Part shown: positions 22,597 through 30,277 of the stretch, in pieces | How the letters are laid out: every line of letters begins with the position of its first letter | Position numbering within the stretch: the first letter of the stretch is position 1 | NCBI GenBank assembly: GCA_904501685.1 | Contig: CAJGBX010000002.1 | Coordinates: 1-30,277 of the forward strand | Length of the DNA: 30,277 bases | Source of the DNA: Clostridiaceae bacterium | Lineage (GTDB): Bacteria > Bacillota > Clostridia > Oscillospirales > Acutalibacteraceae | Direction of reading: 5' to 3' | Translations under genes and position numbers: made by a program | The notes under the pieces: generated by a model | What the model was told of the DNA's origin: nothing | Seen by the model: only the letters and a program-made list of their open reading frames with translations | The model's database searches: none

Positions 22597-25500
22597 TTAT
22601 TTCTCGAAAACCTTTTTACCGGTAATTGTAAGAGCACCTGCAGCAATGATAATCATCATAACTATAAGCAACGGGCTTACAGAGCTGTCGCCGGTAGTAG
22701 TGCCGGTATAACCCTTCAAGGTAACGGTAATATTATCGAAGTACATATCATTTCCGTCGGTAGTCGAAAGTGCCAAGTACTTATCGGTAGCAGTAAAGGT
22801 GTAAGATACCCTCTGCCACTGGCCTGCCTTAAGGTCGCCAACCTTCTTGACAACCTCTGTATTGGTAGGATTGCTGCCAGCACTAGCATAGTCAGACATA
22901 TTAATAAGGTTGATAGTACCTTCAAGCTGAGTAACATTGGACGGCTTTACATAGAAGGTAACAGTATACTGCTTACCAACTGTAATTGCTCTGGTATCCA
23001 GACGACTGATGGTTAATGCCTTATTTCCAATAACCTTACCATCGCGGAATATCGAATTAGAACCGGCATTTACGTTGCTCTTATCAAATTCAGCAATAAG
23101 CTTGGAATTATAAAGCTTATAACCGCTAGCAACCAATTCACTCGGGAACTCTTCAAAGCTTTCAGTGTACTTGCCGAGAATCCAACCTGCGTAAAGCATA
23201 AGACCTTTTTCGCCAAATACCTTATCATTAAACTTGGTCTTCAAATCGCTATCAATATACCAAGCGTCAAACTGATATCCAGGACGGGTAGGTGCCGGAA
23301 GTTGACCGATCTCCTCACCGGGGTCGCCGGCAATCGGATCAACAGCGGTACCTCCGTTTGAGTTCATCATATAAACTGTCGAACCGTAAATATTTCTTAA
23401 ATTAGTAGTAGGTGTAATAGTAATGTCATCAAAGTAACACTCACCATCACCTGCAACACCAAAGTTGAGATAGTTCTTAAGAGTATCACAGCTAGCTGTA
23501 AAGGTAAACGAAGCGGTGTACCAATTATTAGCATCTACATTTTTAAGAGTGACGCCATTAGGACCTTCAACACGACTAGAGAAACCGAAATTAACAGTGT
23601 TGTAAACAGGGCCAACGGTCATTTCACCTCTAAGAAGCTTATACTTGAATGTAACGTTATACTCAACACCGGAAGTCGCACGATAGTATACACCATCATG
23701 GTTAATGGAAACGCTATACTTGGTTGTGTTATCCTGGTCAGGTCTGCGACTGCTATCCCAATGCAGGAAGTGGTTACTTCCATCCTCACCAATAGCACAT
23801 CTGGTCGCAAACTCATAAGACGCATTCTTAGCGTTAGTCTTATACTTTTCAATATCCATTACAAATGTAGAATTATCCCACTTAGCGTAAACAGTGATGT
23901 CCTTGTCAGGGAATACGTCTGATGTGTAAGGAACTGTAAGCTTCTTATCGGCATACCAACCGAGGACTTTCTCTGTACCATCAACAATAGAAGAGGGGAG
24001 CTGGAATGCTTCACCGGGTACACCGTAAACTGTAGAAATCTTAGGGCCGTTAGTCTGGAACGAAACGCCTACCATGCCTTCGGGAGCCTCAGAAACCTCC
24101 TCAGCAATAAGAAGGTCATCAACATATACAGTTCCGGTAGCGGACTTAACATTAAATATTAACTTATCCTGATAGAACCAATATACACGCTCAAGATAAT
24201 GAGAATCGCCGGTTGTAAAGGTACCTGTAACAGTTACCCAACCATCGGTATTCGAATTTGTTACAACGGCGGGAACTTCAGGGAAATTGGTACGTATGTG
24301 TTCATTTACCTTATATTCCTTACTGTCACCGCGAACAAGGTTAATTGTAAATCCACTCTCAGAACCTTCTACCTTATACTTGTAAGAATAAGTATAAGTA
24401 GTGTTGGTCTTAAGCAGGTAAGGCTTAGCACCGATATAGTCACCCTCAGTAACAGTAATCATAGGCGTACCAGAAGCATTTGTAATCTTCAAAACACTAT
24501 TACTTGCGTTATCCGGGTCGGTAGTGATTTCTAACCTTTTTGCACTATCGCCTGTATATAGGCTTTGTTCAGCACAATAGACATTGTTGAATGTCATATA
24601 TGTACCGTTATATTTTGCATAAAGAGTAACGCTTTCACCAGGAACCTTGGTATGAACCTTACCGTTAGCATCTACCCAACCCTGGAAGAAGAGGTACGGG
24701 TTTGGACGAGATGTAGGTACCTTAAGGTCAATACCAACTGCAAGGCGCTCGGGTTCAGAAGTCTTGTTACCCTCAACAAATGTAACCTTTACAAAGGTTG
24801 CATCCCATTTTGCAGTGAACTTGGTGTGACCCTTTACTGTAACATAATTATTGGCATCTATCAGATTGCCGCTTTCATCAGTCCAACCTGCAAAGCCACG
24901 GTCGGGATCGGTATTATACTCAGGATCAACCGGAGCAATCGGGTATTTAACGCCTGCAGGAACTGCAGTAAAGGTTGACTTACCATCAATTACCTGCTCG
25001 ATAATTGCAGTGCCGGGTTCAGCAGCTGGGTCAACAGTAACAATCTCCAAATTATCAAGCCACATATTGGAGTTACCAACCCAGAAGTATCTTGCTTCAT
25101 CATCCAAACCACTTTTATCAGCAACCTTTAAGAAGGCAGCATCAGTATAATCAAATACCAAAGTAAAGGTCTGCCACTTATCTGTGACATTAAACTTATC
25201 ATAAGTAACCTCTTTACCGTCAATCAAGAAGGTAAATGCACTGTCACGTGCTTCCTTATCGGTACAGTTAACATCATGCTTTACGATAAATCTCGGATTT
25301 GAACCACTGGCGCCATCAACATTGCCTCTGGCAAAAATCAACCAAGGCTGGATAGAGGTGCCGCTTGTTGCTTTAGCATCAAAGGTGATGTAATACATCT
25401 TGTTAGGAAGAAATACACCATCGCTTTTAAATGTTACACGTGTACCGCTGTTAGTCTGCAAAACCTTACCGTGAGCAGCATCGTCACTATCTACGAAGGT

Positions 25501-25731
25501 TGCTTTAACTCCACCTTGTTGTCTAATCGAAGAGGTGGTCTCGGTTTCCATATCGTGAGTGATTTTGGAATATCCGTAGTTAGCCTTTTCGTCTGGTGCC
25601 ATCAGAGTAAAGTCACCATTCTCCTCAACCTTGGCGGATGAAGAACCGATGAATGACACAACACTGACGGACAAAAGAAGTGCGACAGCACAAATAATGC
25701 TGACAATTTTTCTGATGTTCCTGGTCATCAT
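22597..25731 (-). CDS. Large surface protein with InlB-type repeats and jelly-roll-like modules
   Basis: A 1044-residue exported protein. It has a signal peptide (MMTRNIRKIVSIICAVALLL...). Four beta-rich modules, each ending with a WxxxTFTF, YTFTAT or similar strand, look like CBM-type jelly rolls (about 40-230, 385-550, 640-790, 890-1000). They alternate with four InlB/List_Bact_rpt-type units (GFAGWTDE, FFQGWVD, VLGWYADKKL, FDAWYIDSDL). A C-terminal membrane span (SPLLIVMMIIIAAGALTI) and GKKVFEK tail follow TGTTTGDSS; no LPXTG is seen. It is probably a membrane- or wall-anchored glycan-binding or adhesion protein. No catalytic domain was recognised. The start is the ATG seven bases after AAGGAG; upstream in-frame ATGs are too close to or ahead of that site. 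Confidence 0.85.
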   Translation of the reverse strand: MMTRNIRKIVSIICAVALLLSVSVVSFIGSSSAKVEENGDFTLMAPDEKANYGYSKITHDMETETTSSIRQQGGVKATFVDSDDAAHGKVLQTNSGTRVTFKSDGVFLPNKMYYITFDAKATSGTSIQPWLIFARGNVDGASGSNPRFIVKHDVNCTDKEARDSAFTFLIDGKEVTYDKFNVTDKWQTFTLVFDYTDAAFLKVADKSGLDDEARYFWVGNSNMWLDNLEIVTVDPAAEPGTAIIEQVIDGKSTFTAVPAGVKYPIAPVDPEYNTDPDRGFAGWTDESGNLIDANNYVTVKGHTKFTAKWDATFVKVTFVEGNKTSEPERLAVGIDLKVPTSRPNPYLFFQGWVDANGKVHTKVPGESVTLYAKYNGTYMTFNNVYCAEQSLYTGDSAKRLEITTDPDNASNSVLKITNASGTPMITVTEGDYIGAKPYLLKTNTTYTYSYKYKVEGSESGFTINLVRGDSKEYKVNEHIRTNFPEVPAVVTNSNTDGWVTVTGTFTTGDSHYLERVYWFYQDKLIFNVKSATGTVYVDDLLIAEEVSEAPEGMVGVSFQTNGPKISTVYGVPGEAFQLPSSIVDGTEKVLGWYADKKLTVPYTSDVFPDKDITVYAKWDNSTFVMDIEKYKTNAKNASYEFATRCAIGEDGSNHFLHWDSSRRPDQDNTTKYSVSINHDGVYYRATSGVEYNVTFKYKLLRGEMTVGPVYNTVNFGFSSRVEGPNGVTLKNVDANNWYTASFTFTASCDTLKNYLNFGVAGDGECYFDDITITPTTNLRNIYGSTVYMMNSNGGTAVDPIAGDPGEEIGQLPAPTRPGYQFDAWYIDSDLKTKFNDKVFGEKGLMLYAGWILGKYTESFEEFPSELVASGYKLYNSKLIAEFDKSNVNAGSNSIFRDGKVIGNKALTISRLDTRAITVGKQYTVTFYVKPSNVTQLEGTINLINMSDYASAGSNPTNTEVVKKVGDLKAGQWQRVSYTFTATDKYLALSTTDGNDMYFDNITVTLKGYTGTTTGDSSVSPLLIVMMIIIAAGALTITGKKVFEK

Positions 25732-25814
25732 AAACATTCTCCTTATAATGGAAATTACTGAGCTTAGGCGATATAAATACATAAAAATGCAGATACACCA
25801 CTACTCTTAACCAT

Positions 25815-25843
25815 ATTATAACAAAGTTTCAAGCCAAATGCAA
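25815..25843 (-). promoter_or_regulatory. Promoter of the surface-protein gene
   Basis: Minus strand TTGCAT (25838-25843), 17-base spacer, TATAAT (25815-25820). A leader of about 75 bases follows; no known riboswitch is recognised in it. The rest of 25844-26013 is A/T-rich with no feature I can support. Confidence 0.7.
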
Positions 25844-26013
25844 GTTTTTTGTTAAGTATTTTATTACAAAAACAAAATATAATTTTTGGCTATTTTGACA
25901 AATTTTATCCCTTCCGGCTTTTGCATGTTTTGTTAAAATCAAATATTACAGTTTGCAAATTCATAATACGCTTTTAAACGCTATATCTATGTATATTGTA
26001 ATTTAACAATAAA

Positions 26014-26037
26014 ACTCTCTTTTAATCCAAAGAGAGG
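26014..26037 (-). terminator. Terminator of glyS
   Basis: CTCTCTTTT and AAAGAGAG (26014-26036) form a stem followed on the minus strand by TTTTATTG. It lies about 40 bases after the stop. Confidence 0.8.
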
Positions 26038-26077
26038 GATTTGCTATATACTGCTTACCAATATACTGAATCAAATC

Positions 26078-27457
26078 TTAAAAATCAAGCTTGGAGCGAA
26101 TAAACTCAGTCAATGACTCAATCGGAACTCTTTGCTGCTCCATAGTATCGCGGTCACGAATAGTAACACAACCGTCGGTCTCACTCTCAAAGTCATAGGT
26201 AATACAAAACGGTGTGCCGATTTCATCCTGACGGCGGTATCTCTTACCTATTGAACCGGCGTCGTCATAATCAACCATAAAGTCCTTAGCCAGCTTACTG
26301 AACACCTTGCCTGCAGGCTCGGCCAGCTTCTTGGAAAGCGGCAAAACTGCTGCTTTAAACGGTGCCAAGGCCGGATGTAATCTCAAAACAACACGTGTGT
26401 CATTTTTCTCGGCGTCAATAACCTCTTCATCATAAGCCTCGCAAAGGAATGCGAGCAGTACACGGTCGCAGCCCAAGGACGGCTCAACAACATAAGGAAT
26501 GTACTTTTCGTTAGTCTCGGGGTCGAAATACTCAAGCGATTTACCGCTTGCCTCCTGATGACGGCCAAGGTCATAATTGGTACGGTCGGCAATGCCCCAA
26601 AGTTCACCCCAACCGAACGGGAACATAAACTCGATATCGGTGGTAGCCTTTGAATAGAAAGACAGTTCCTCCTTCTCGTGGTCACGCATACGGATGTTTT
26701 CTTCCTTAATACCAAGGCTGAGCAACCAGTTCTTGCAGTAATCCTTCCAATAATAGAACCACTCAAGGTCGGTATCCGGCTTGCAGAAGAACTCACACTC
26801 CATCTGCTCAAACTCACGTGTACGGAAAATAAAGTTACCGGGTGTAATCTCATTTCTGAAGGATTTACCAATCTGGCAAACACCAAACGGAAGCTTTTTA
26901 CGTGTTGTGCGTTGAATATTTGCAAAGTTTACAAAAATACCCTGTGCAGTTTCGGGACGGAGGTAAACCTCATTCTTAGCGTCCTCGGTAACACCGATAA
27001 ATGTTTTGAACATAAGGTTAAACTTGCGGATATCGGTGAAATTCTTGCTTCCGCAGTCGGGACAGGCAATGCCGTTTTCTTTAATAAAGTCCGACATCTG
27101 CTCAAAGGTCATACCGTCTGCACGGCTTCCGGCATCCTCGATAAGCTTATCGGCTCTGTGACGTGCATGGCATTCCTTACAGTCCATCAACGGGTCGGAA
27201 AATCCGCCAACGTGTCCGCTGGTTACCCAGGTCTCGGGATTCATAATAATTGCAGAATCAAGTCCTACATTATAAGGAGACTCCTGCACGAACTTTTTAA
27301 ACCAAGCCTTTTTTACGTTGTTTTTGAGTTCAACGCCCAAAGGACCGTAGTCCCAGCTATTGGAAAGTCCGCCATAGATTTCACTTCCGGCATAAACAAA
27401 GCCTCTGCCCTTAGCCAAGGCTACAACTGTATCCATACTTTTATCTTTATTCAGCAT
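26078..27457 (-). CDS. glyS: Glycyl-tRNA synthetase (alpha2 type)
   Basis: A 459-residue class II synthetase of the single-chain, homodimeric type that charges tRNA-Gly. It starts MLNKDKSMDTVVALAKGRGFVYAGSEIYGG. YGPLGVELKNN, a zinc-ribbon insertion (CKECHARH and CPDCGSKNF), LRPETAQGIFVNF, FRNEITPGNFIFRTREFEQMECEFF (motif 2) and a C-terminal anticodon-binding domain (YDDAGSIGKRYRRQDEIGTPFCITYD) follow. The length is full. The start at 27457 follows GGAGG by 7 bases. An upstream ATG would add 32 residues through the promoter and is rejected. No glycine T-box is seen in the roughly 35-base leader. Confidence 0.97.
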   Translation of the reverse strand: MLNKDKSMDTVVALAKGRGFVYAGSEIYGGLSNSWDYGPLGVELKNNVKKAWFKKFVQESPYNVGLDSAIIMNPETWVTSGHVGGFSDPLMDCKECHARHRADKLIEDAGSRADGMTFEQMSDFIKENGIACPDCGSKNFTDIRKFNLMFKTFIGVTEDAKNEVYLRPETAQGIFVNFANIQRTTRKKLPFGVCQIGKSFRNEITPGNFIFRTREFEQMECEFFCKPDTDLEWFYYWKDYCKNWLLSLGIKEENIRMRDHEKEELSFYSKATTDIEFMFPFGWGELWGIADRTNYDLGRHQEASGKSLEYFDPETNEKYIPYVVEPSLGCDRVLLAFLCEAYDEEVIDAEKNDTRVVLRLHPALAPFKAAVLPLSKKLAEPAGKVFSKLAKDFMVDYDDAGSIGKRYRRQDEIGTPFCITYDFESETDGCVTIRDRDTMEQQRVPIESLTEFIRSKLDF

Positions 27458-27497
27458 AATTAAACCTCCAAAAGAGTAATTACATATATATTTTATT

Positions 27498-27525
27498 AGT
27501 ATATAGCTTTTTTTCAGTTTGTCAA
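27498..27525 (-). promoter_or_regulatory. Promoter of glyS
   Basis: Minus strand TTGACA (27520-27525), 16-base spacer, TATACT (27498-27503). Divergent from the metal-resistance promoter. Confidence 0.8.
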
Positions 27526-27562
27526 GGAATTTTGTCAATTTGTGACTTTTCAAAATATTTCA

Positions 27563-27591
27563 TTGACAAATCGGCATTAAATTTATATACT
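27563..27591 (+). promoter_or_regulatory. Promoter of the cadC-HMA-cadA operon
   Basis: TTGACA (27563-27568), 17-base spacer, TATACT (27586-27591), a near-consensus promoter. Confidence 0.9.
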
Positions 27592-27592
27592 G

Positions 27593-27618
27593 AACATATG
27601 AACAAATGCTCATATGTT
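27593..27618 (+). promoter_or_regulatory. ArsR/SmtB (CadC)-type operator
   Basis: Perfect 9-bp palindrome AACATATGA (27593-27601) / TCATATGTT (27610-27618) with an 8-base centre, starting one base after the -10. ATATGAAC-N-GTTCATAT-like boxes are the usual targets of CadC, SmtB and CzrA, so the repressor encoded next should bind here. Confidence 0.88.
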
Positions 27619-27632
27619 GAAAGGATGATGAA

Positions 27633-28007
27633 ATGGATACTTTTAATAGCACTGAAGCTGTCGAAGTGTGTGAGTCGTTTCATGCTCACGAGGATACAGT
27701 GAAGACCGTCAAGGCTCAGCTGCCGCCTGACGAGGATTTATACGACTTGGCTGAGCTTTACAAAATCTTCGGTGACTCGACTAGGGTGAAGATACTTTGT
27801 ATTTTATTATCGTGTGAAATCTGTGTTTGCGACATTGCAACCCTGGTCGGTGTAAGCCAATCGGCAATTTCACATCAGCTCAGACTCTTAAAGCAGGCGA
27901 ATCTTATAAAACCCCGGCGCGAGGGCAAAACGGTTTACTATTCCCTTGCCGACAGCCATGTCAAAACAATTATAACCAACGGCTTAAGCCATATAGTTGA
28001 GAAATGA
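27633..28007 (+). CDS. cadC: CadC/SmtB-type metal-sensing repressor
   Basis: A 124-residue ArsR/SmtB winged-helix repressor (FGDSTRVKILCILLSCEICVCDIATLVGVSQSAISHQLRLLKQANLIKPRREGKTVYYSL). CEICVCD carries Cys64 and Cys66 of a CadC-type alpha-3N site, with Cys13, His17 and His19 in the N-terminal arm as further candidate ligands. Near the C-terminus, Asp107-x-His109-x10-His120-xx-Glu123 reproduces the SmtB alpha-5 zinc site. It therefore appears to keep both sites. Metal binding should release it from the operator just upstream. AAAGGATGATG precedes the start. Confidence 0.92.
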   Translation: MDTFNSTEAVEVCESFHAHEDTVKTVKAQLPPDEDLYDLAELYKIFGDSTRVKILCILLSCEICVCDIATLVGVSQSAISHQLRLLKQANLIKPRREGKTVYYSLADSHVKTIITNGLSHIVEK

Positions 28008-28017
28008 GGTATTAATA

Positions 28018-28239
28018 ATGAAAAAAGTATTTATGTTAGAGGATTTGGACTGTGCACACTGTGCCCAAAAAATGGAGGACGGAATTTTAAAAATTGACGG
28101 TGTAATTTCGGCGCGAGTCAACTTTTTAAGCCAAAAGCTGACCCTTGAAGCACCTGACGAAATTTTTGATAACGTTTTAAAGCAGGCGGTTGCTATATGT
28201 AGAAAAATCGAGCCTGACTGCACGGTGATTATAAAATAA
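28018..28239 (+). CDS. HMA metallochaperone-like protein
   Basis: A 73-residue heavy-metal-associated domain (beta-alpha-beta-beta-alpha-beta) with the metal site DLDCAHCAQKM (Cys12, Cys15). The DCAHCA form is usual in the N-terminal domain of Zn/Cd/Pb P-type ATPases (ZntA, CadA), while copper chaperones tend to have MxCxHC. It is encoded alone, one base ahead of an ATPase that lacks such a domain, so it is the detached N-terminal domain or a chaperone for it. The start was placed at the ATG after GAGGT. Confidence 0.9.
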   Translation: MKKVFMLEDLDCAHCAQKMEDGILKIDGVISARVNFLSQKLTLEAPDEIFDNVLKQAVAICRKIEPDCTVIIK

Positions 28240-28240
28240 A

Positions 28241-30127
28241 ATGAGCAAAAAGCAAAGAAAAACATTATGGCGGATTATACTGTCCGCATTTCTGCTGATT
28301 ATAGCGGTTTTAGCTGACAAAATTTTAATAAAGGACTTTTCGGTTTGGTTGACCTTAGCGGTTTACCTTGTTCCTTACCTTATAATAGGCTACGATGTAC
28401 TAATTAAGGCTGGCAAAAACATCATAAACGGTCAGATGTTTGACGAAAGCTTTCTTATGACAATTGCAACGGTAGGTGCCATATTCTTGGGCTTCTTCCC
28501 CGAAGCCGAGCCGCAGTATCCGGAGGCGGTTTTTGTTATGCTTTTCTACCAGACAGGTGAGCTTTTCCAAAGCATTGCCGTAGGCAAAAGCCGTAAATCA
28601 ATTGCCGCTTTAATGAATATCCGTCCCGATGTTGCTTATGTCGAGCGTAACGGTGAGCTAATCGAGGTTGACCCCGAGGAAATCACTGTCGGCGAAATCA
28701 TAACGGTTCGTCCGGGGGACCGCGTGCCGCTAGACGGTATCGTACTGTCCGGCTCTTCGGCTTTAGATACTGCCGCATTAACCGGCGAATCTGTGCCGAG
28801 AAGCATTAATGTTGGCGACACCATTATCAGCGGTTGCATTAATTTAAGCGGAGCTTTAACTGTAAAGGTGACTAAGGGCTTCGGTGAATCGACCGTTTCA
28901 CGAATTCTGGAGCTGGTAGAAAACTCCAGTAACAATAAATCAAAATCGGAAAACTTTATTACGAAATTTGCTCGGGTTTACACTCCGTTAGTGGTGCTTG
29001 CTGCAGTTATCTTGGCGTTTGTACCTCCGATTTTTACAGTCGGCTCATACCTTGCCTCACTTCCCTCTTGGTTAGTAAGAGCACTTTCATTTTTGGTAAT
29101 CTCCTGCCCCTGTGCACTTGTCATTTCGGTTCCGTTATCATTTTTCGGCGGTATCGGCGGTGCATCTAAGCAGGGAATTTTAATAAAGGGCTCAAATTAT
29201 CTTGAAGCCTTATCTGACCTTTATACAATTGCCTTGGATAAAACCGGCACATTAACCGAGGGTACCTTTACCGTAACCGAAATTCACTCTGATACCTTAC
29301 CGGAAAGCCGGCTTTTACAGTTAGCGGCTCTTGCCGAAGTCTATTCTGTGCATCCTATTGCCTTAGCCTTAAGAAAAGCGGCAGGCGAACTGCCCGAATG
29401 CGAAATTTCCGACACCAAAGAATTATCCGGTCAAGGTGTGATTGCAACGGTCGACGGAAAAGTGATTGCCGCCGGTAACGAAAGGTTGATGGGGTCCTGC
29501 AGCTTGATGCCGGCTGAATTTAACGGTATAGGTACCGTTGTTCACGTTGCGGTTGACGAAAAATATGAAGGCTTTATCGTTATTTCGGACCAAATCAAGA
29601 AAACCACTGCAAACGCCTTACAGCAATTAAAATCGGCAGGCGTTAAACAAACAGTAATGCTTACAGGCGACAGTGAGAAAACTGCCGAGGCAATATCAAA
29701 CACTCTGAAAATTGACGGCTACCGAGCCGAGCTTTTACCCGAGGATAAGGTTACGGCGGTCAAAGAATTAAAGCTTGCCGTACCTGACGGCAAAAAGCTG
29801 GCATTCATCGGTGACGGCATCAACGACGCACCGGTTCTGGTCAGCGCAGATATCGGTATCGCAATGGGAGCCTTAGGTTCAGACGCCGCTATTGAGGCTG
29901 CCGATGTTGTACTTATGGACGATAACCTCGAAAAGGTTGCGACTGCCGTAAAAATTGCGTGCAGGACATTAAAAATTGTACGTCAAAATATTATATTTGC
30001 ATTAGGTATCAAGGCTATTGTGCTGCTGCTTGGAATATTTGGCTATGCACCTATGTGGTTAGCTATTTTTGCGGATGTCGGTGTTGCAGTGATTGCTATA
30101 TTAAACGCAATCAGAACGCTAAATTAA
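28241..30127 (+). CDS. cadA: CadA-type P1B ATPase (Zn/Cd/Pb exporter)
   Basis: A 628-residue heavy-metal-exporting P-type ATPase. It shows TGES near 180 (actuator), SCPCALVIS with the metal-binding CPC near 288-290 (P1B-2 type, Zn/Cd/Pb), DKTGT with the phosphorylated Asp near 333, VHPIALAL (HP motif), MLTGD and GDGINDAPVL. About eight membrane spans are expected. No HMA domain precedes the first span; the separate HMA protein encoded upstream probably supplies that function. The ATG follows the chaperone stop by one base, so translation is coupled. The operon should be induced by Cd, Zn or Pb through the CadC-like repressor. Confidence 0.95.
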   Translation: MSKKQRKTLWRIILSAFLLIIAVLADKILIKDFSVWLTLAVYLVPYLIIGYDVLIKAGKNIINGQMFDESFLMTIATVGAIFLGFFPEAEPQYPEAVFVMLFYQTGELFQSIAVGKSRKSIAALMNIRPDVAYVERNGELIEVDPEEITVGEIITVRPGDRVPLDGIVLSGSSALDTAALTGESVPRSINVGDTIISGCINLSGALTVKVTKGFGESTVSRILELVENSSNNKSKSENFITKFARVYTPLVVLAAVILAFVPPIFTVGSYLASLPSWLVRALSFLVISCPCALVISVPLSFFGGIGGASKQGILIKGSNYLEALSDLYTIALDKTGTLTEGTFTVTEIHSDTLPESRLLQLAALAEVYSVHPIALALRKAAGELPECEISDTKELSGQGVIATVDGKVIAAGNERLMGSCSLMPAEFNGIGTVVHVAVDEKYEGFIVISDQIKKTTANALQQLKSAGVKQTVMLTGDSEKTAEAISNTLKIDGYRAELLPEDKVTAVKELKLAVPDGKKLAFIGDGINDAPVLVSADIGIAMGALGSDAAIEAADVVLMDDNLEKVATAVKIACRTLKIVRQNIIFALGIKAIVLLLGIFGYAPMWLAIFADVGVAVIAILNAIRTLN

Positions 30128-30141
30128 CCAAGCGCAGTCTC

Positions 30142-30170
30142 TTGCAAAATCAATTTATCAGTGTTATAAT
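30142..30170 (+). promoter_or_regulatory. Promoter-like site ahead of a hairpin array
   Basis: TTGCAA (30142-30147), 17-base spacer, TATAAT (30165-30170). Transcription would start near 30177 and run into three perfect hairpins. Confidence 0.6.
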
Positions 30171-30181
30171 GATTGTAGTTA

Positions 30182-30258
30182 GTCGAAACGCTTTAAAGCG
30201 TTTCGACAAGCCACTTTTCAAGTGGCTTTAGCAAAATTAAATTGCAATTTAATTTTGC
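30182..30258. repeat. Three consecutive perfect hairpins downstream of cadA
   Basis: GTCGAAACGCTTT with its exact complement (30182-30207), AAGCCACTT/AAGTGGCTT around TTC (30208-30228), and GCAAAATTAAATT with its exact complement (30231-30258). They sit nearly end to end. None has a T-run like a normal terminator, although the array could end cadA transcription. The array continues to or past the window edge. Confidence 0.75.
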
Positions 30259-30277
30259 GCGACACTCATTTCAATGA

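Noticed and set aside
26678..27463. Plus-strand open frame of 261 codons
   Set aside because: It mirrors the glycyl-tRNA synthetase gene on the other strand, lacks a ribosome site and resembles no family.
27457..27525. Glycine T-box ahead of glyS
   Set aside because: The leader from the promoter to the start codon is too short and has no TGGTACC-type motif.

Overview
The window looks like chromosomal DNA of a low-GC, Gram-positive, anaerobic Clostridia-type bacterium, probably a gut or rumen relative of the Ruminococcaceae/Oscillospirales. The basis is strong Shine-Dalgarno sites, TTGACA/TATAAT promoters, three T-box leaders, a one-chain GlyRS, a FeoA/FeoB/Cys-rich iron operon, a GGGtGRT/NifU-like pair and RAYT-type transposase debris. 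Taxonomy is inferred; no marker gene was compared.

Layout. (1) 1-10.86 kb, all on the minus strand, is an acyl-CoA ligase cluster in three transcription units. Each begins with a near-consensus sigma-A promoter and a T-box leader. Unit A (promoter about 10.85 kb) encodes a LeuA-like protein that lacks the usual metal ligands, a fusion of a sugar-isomerase-like TIM barrel with an acyl-CoA ligase, and an amidohydrolase. Units B and C each encode a ligase carrying an N-terminal XRE helix-turn-helix and a cupin; unit C continues into a MinD/ParA-like ATPase cut by the window edge. The specifier triplets read UUC, probably UUU, and UUC, which points to phenylalanine. My inference is that these genes salvage aromatic (phenylacetate or phenylpropionate type) acids when Phe-tRNA is uncharged.

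(2) 10.9-15.1 kb holds tRNA-Pro, a tandem-hairpin repeat, an SOS-controlled dinB, an amidase-domain protein with a DUF6512-like membrane protein, tRNA-Arg and an unknown membrane-anchored protein. (3) 15.1-17.85 kb is feoA-feoB-Cys-rich protein (minus strand) behind a promoter with two DtxR/IdeR-like palindromes. (4) 17.9-20.7 kb is a patchwork: a decayed end of a GGGtGRT gene, a candidate structured RNA ahead of a DUF1413-like gene and a PASTA lipoprotein, a truncated REP-associated transposase, a zinc-ribbon membrane protein, REP-like debris and the tail of a second transposase. (5) 20.7-27.5 kb (minus) holds GGGtGRT and NifU-like proteins, a large surface protein with InlB-type repeats, and glycyl-tRNA synthetase. 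(6) 27.55-30.13 kb (plus) is a Cd/Zn/Pb resistance operon (CadC-like repressor, free HMA metallochaperone, CadA-like P-type ATPase) with a clear ArsR-type operator. The window ends in another promoter-preceded hairpin array.

The most unusual material is the triple Phe-type T-box ligase cluster with its two apparently degenerate TIM-barrel proteins, and the structured RNA at 18.06-18.23 kb.
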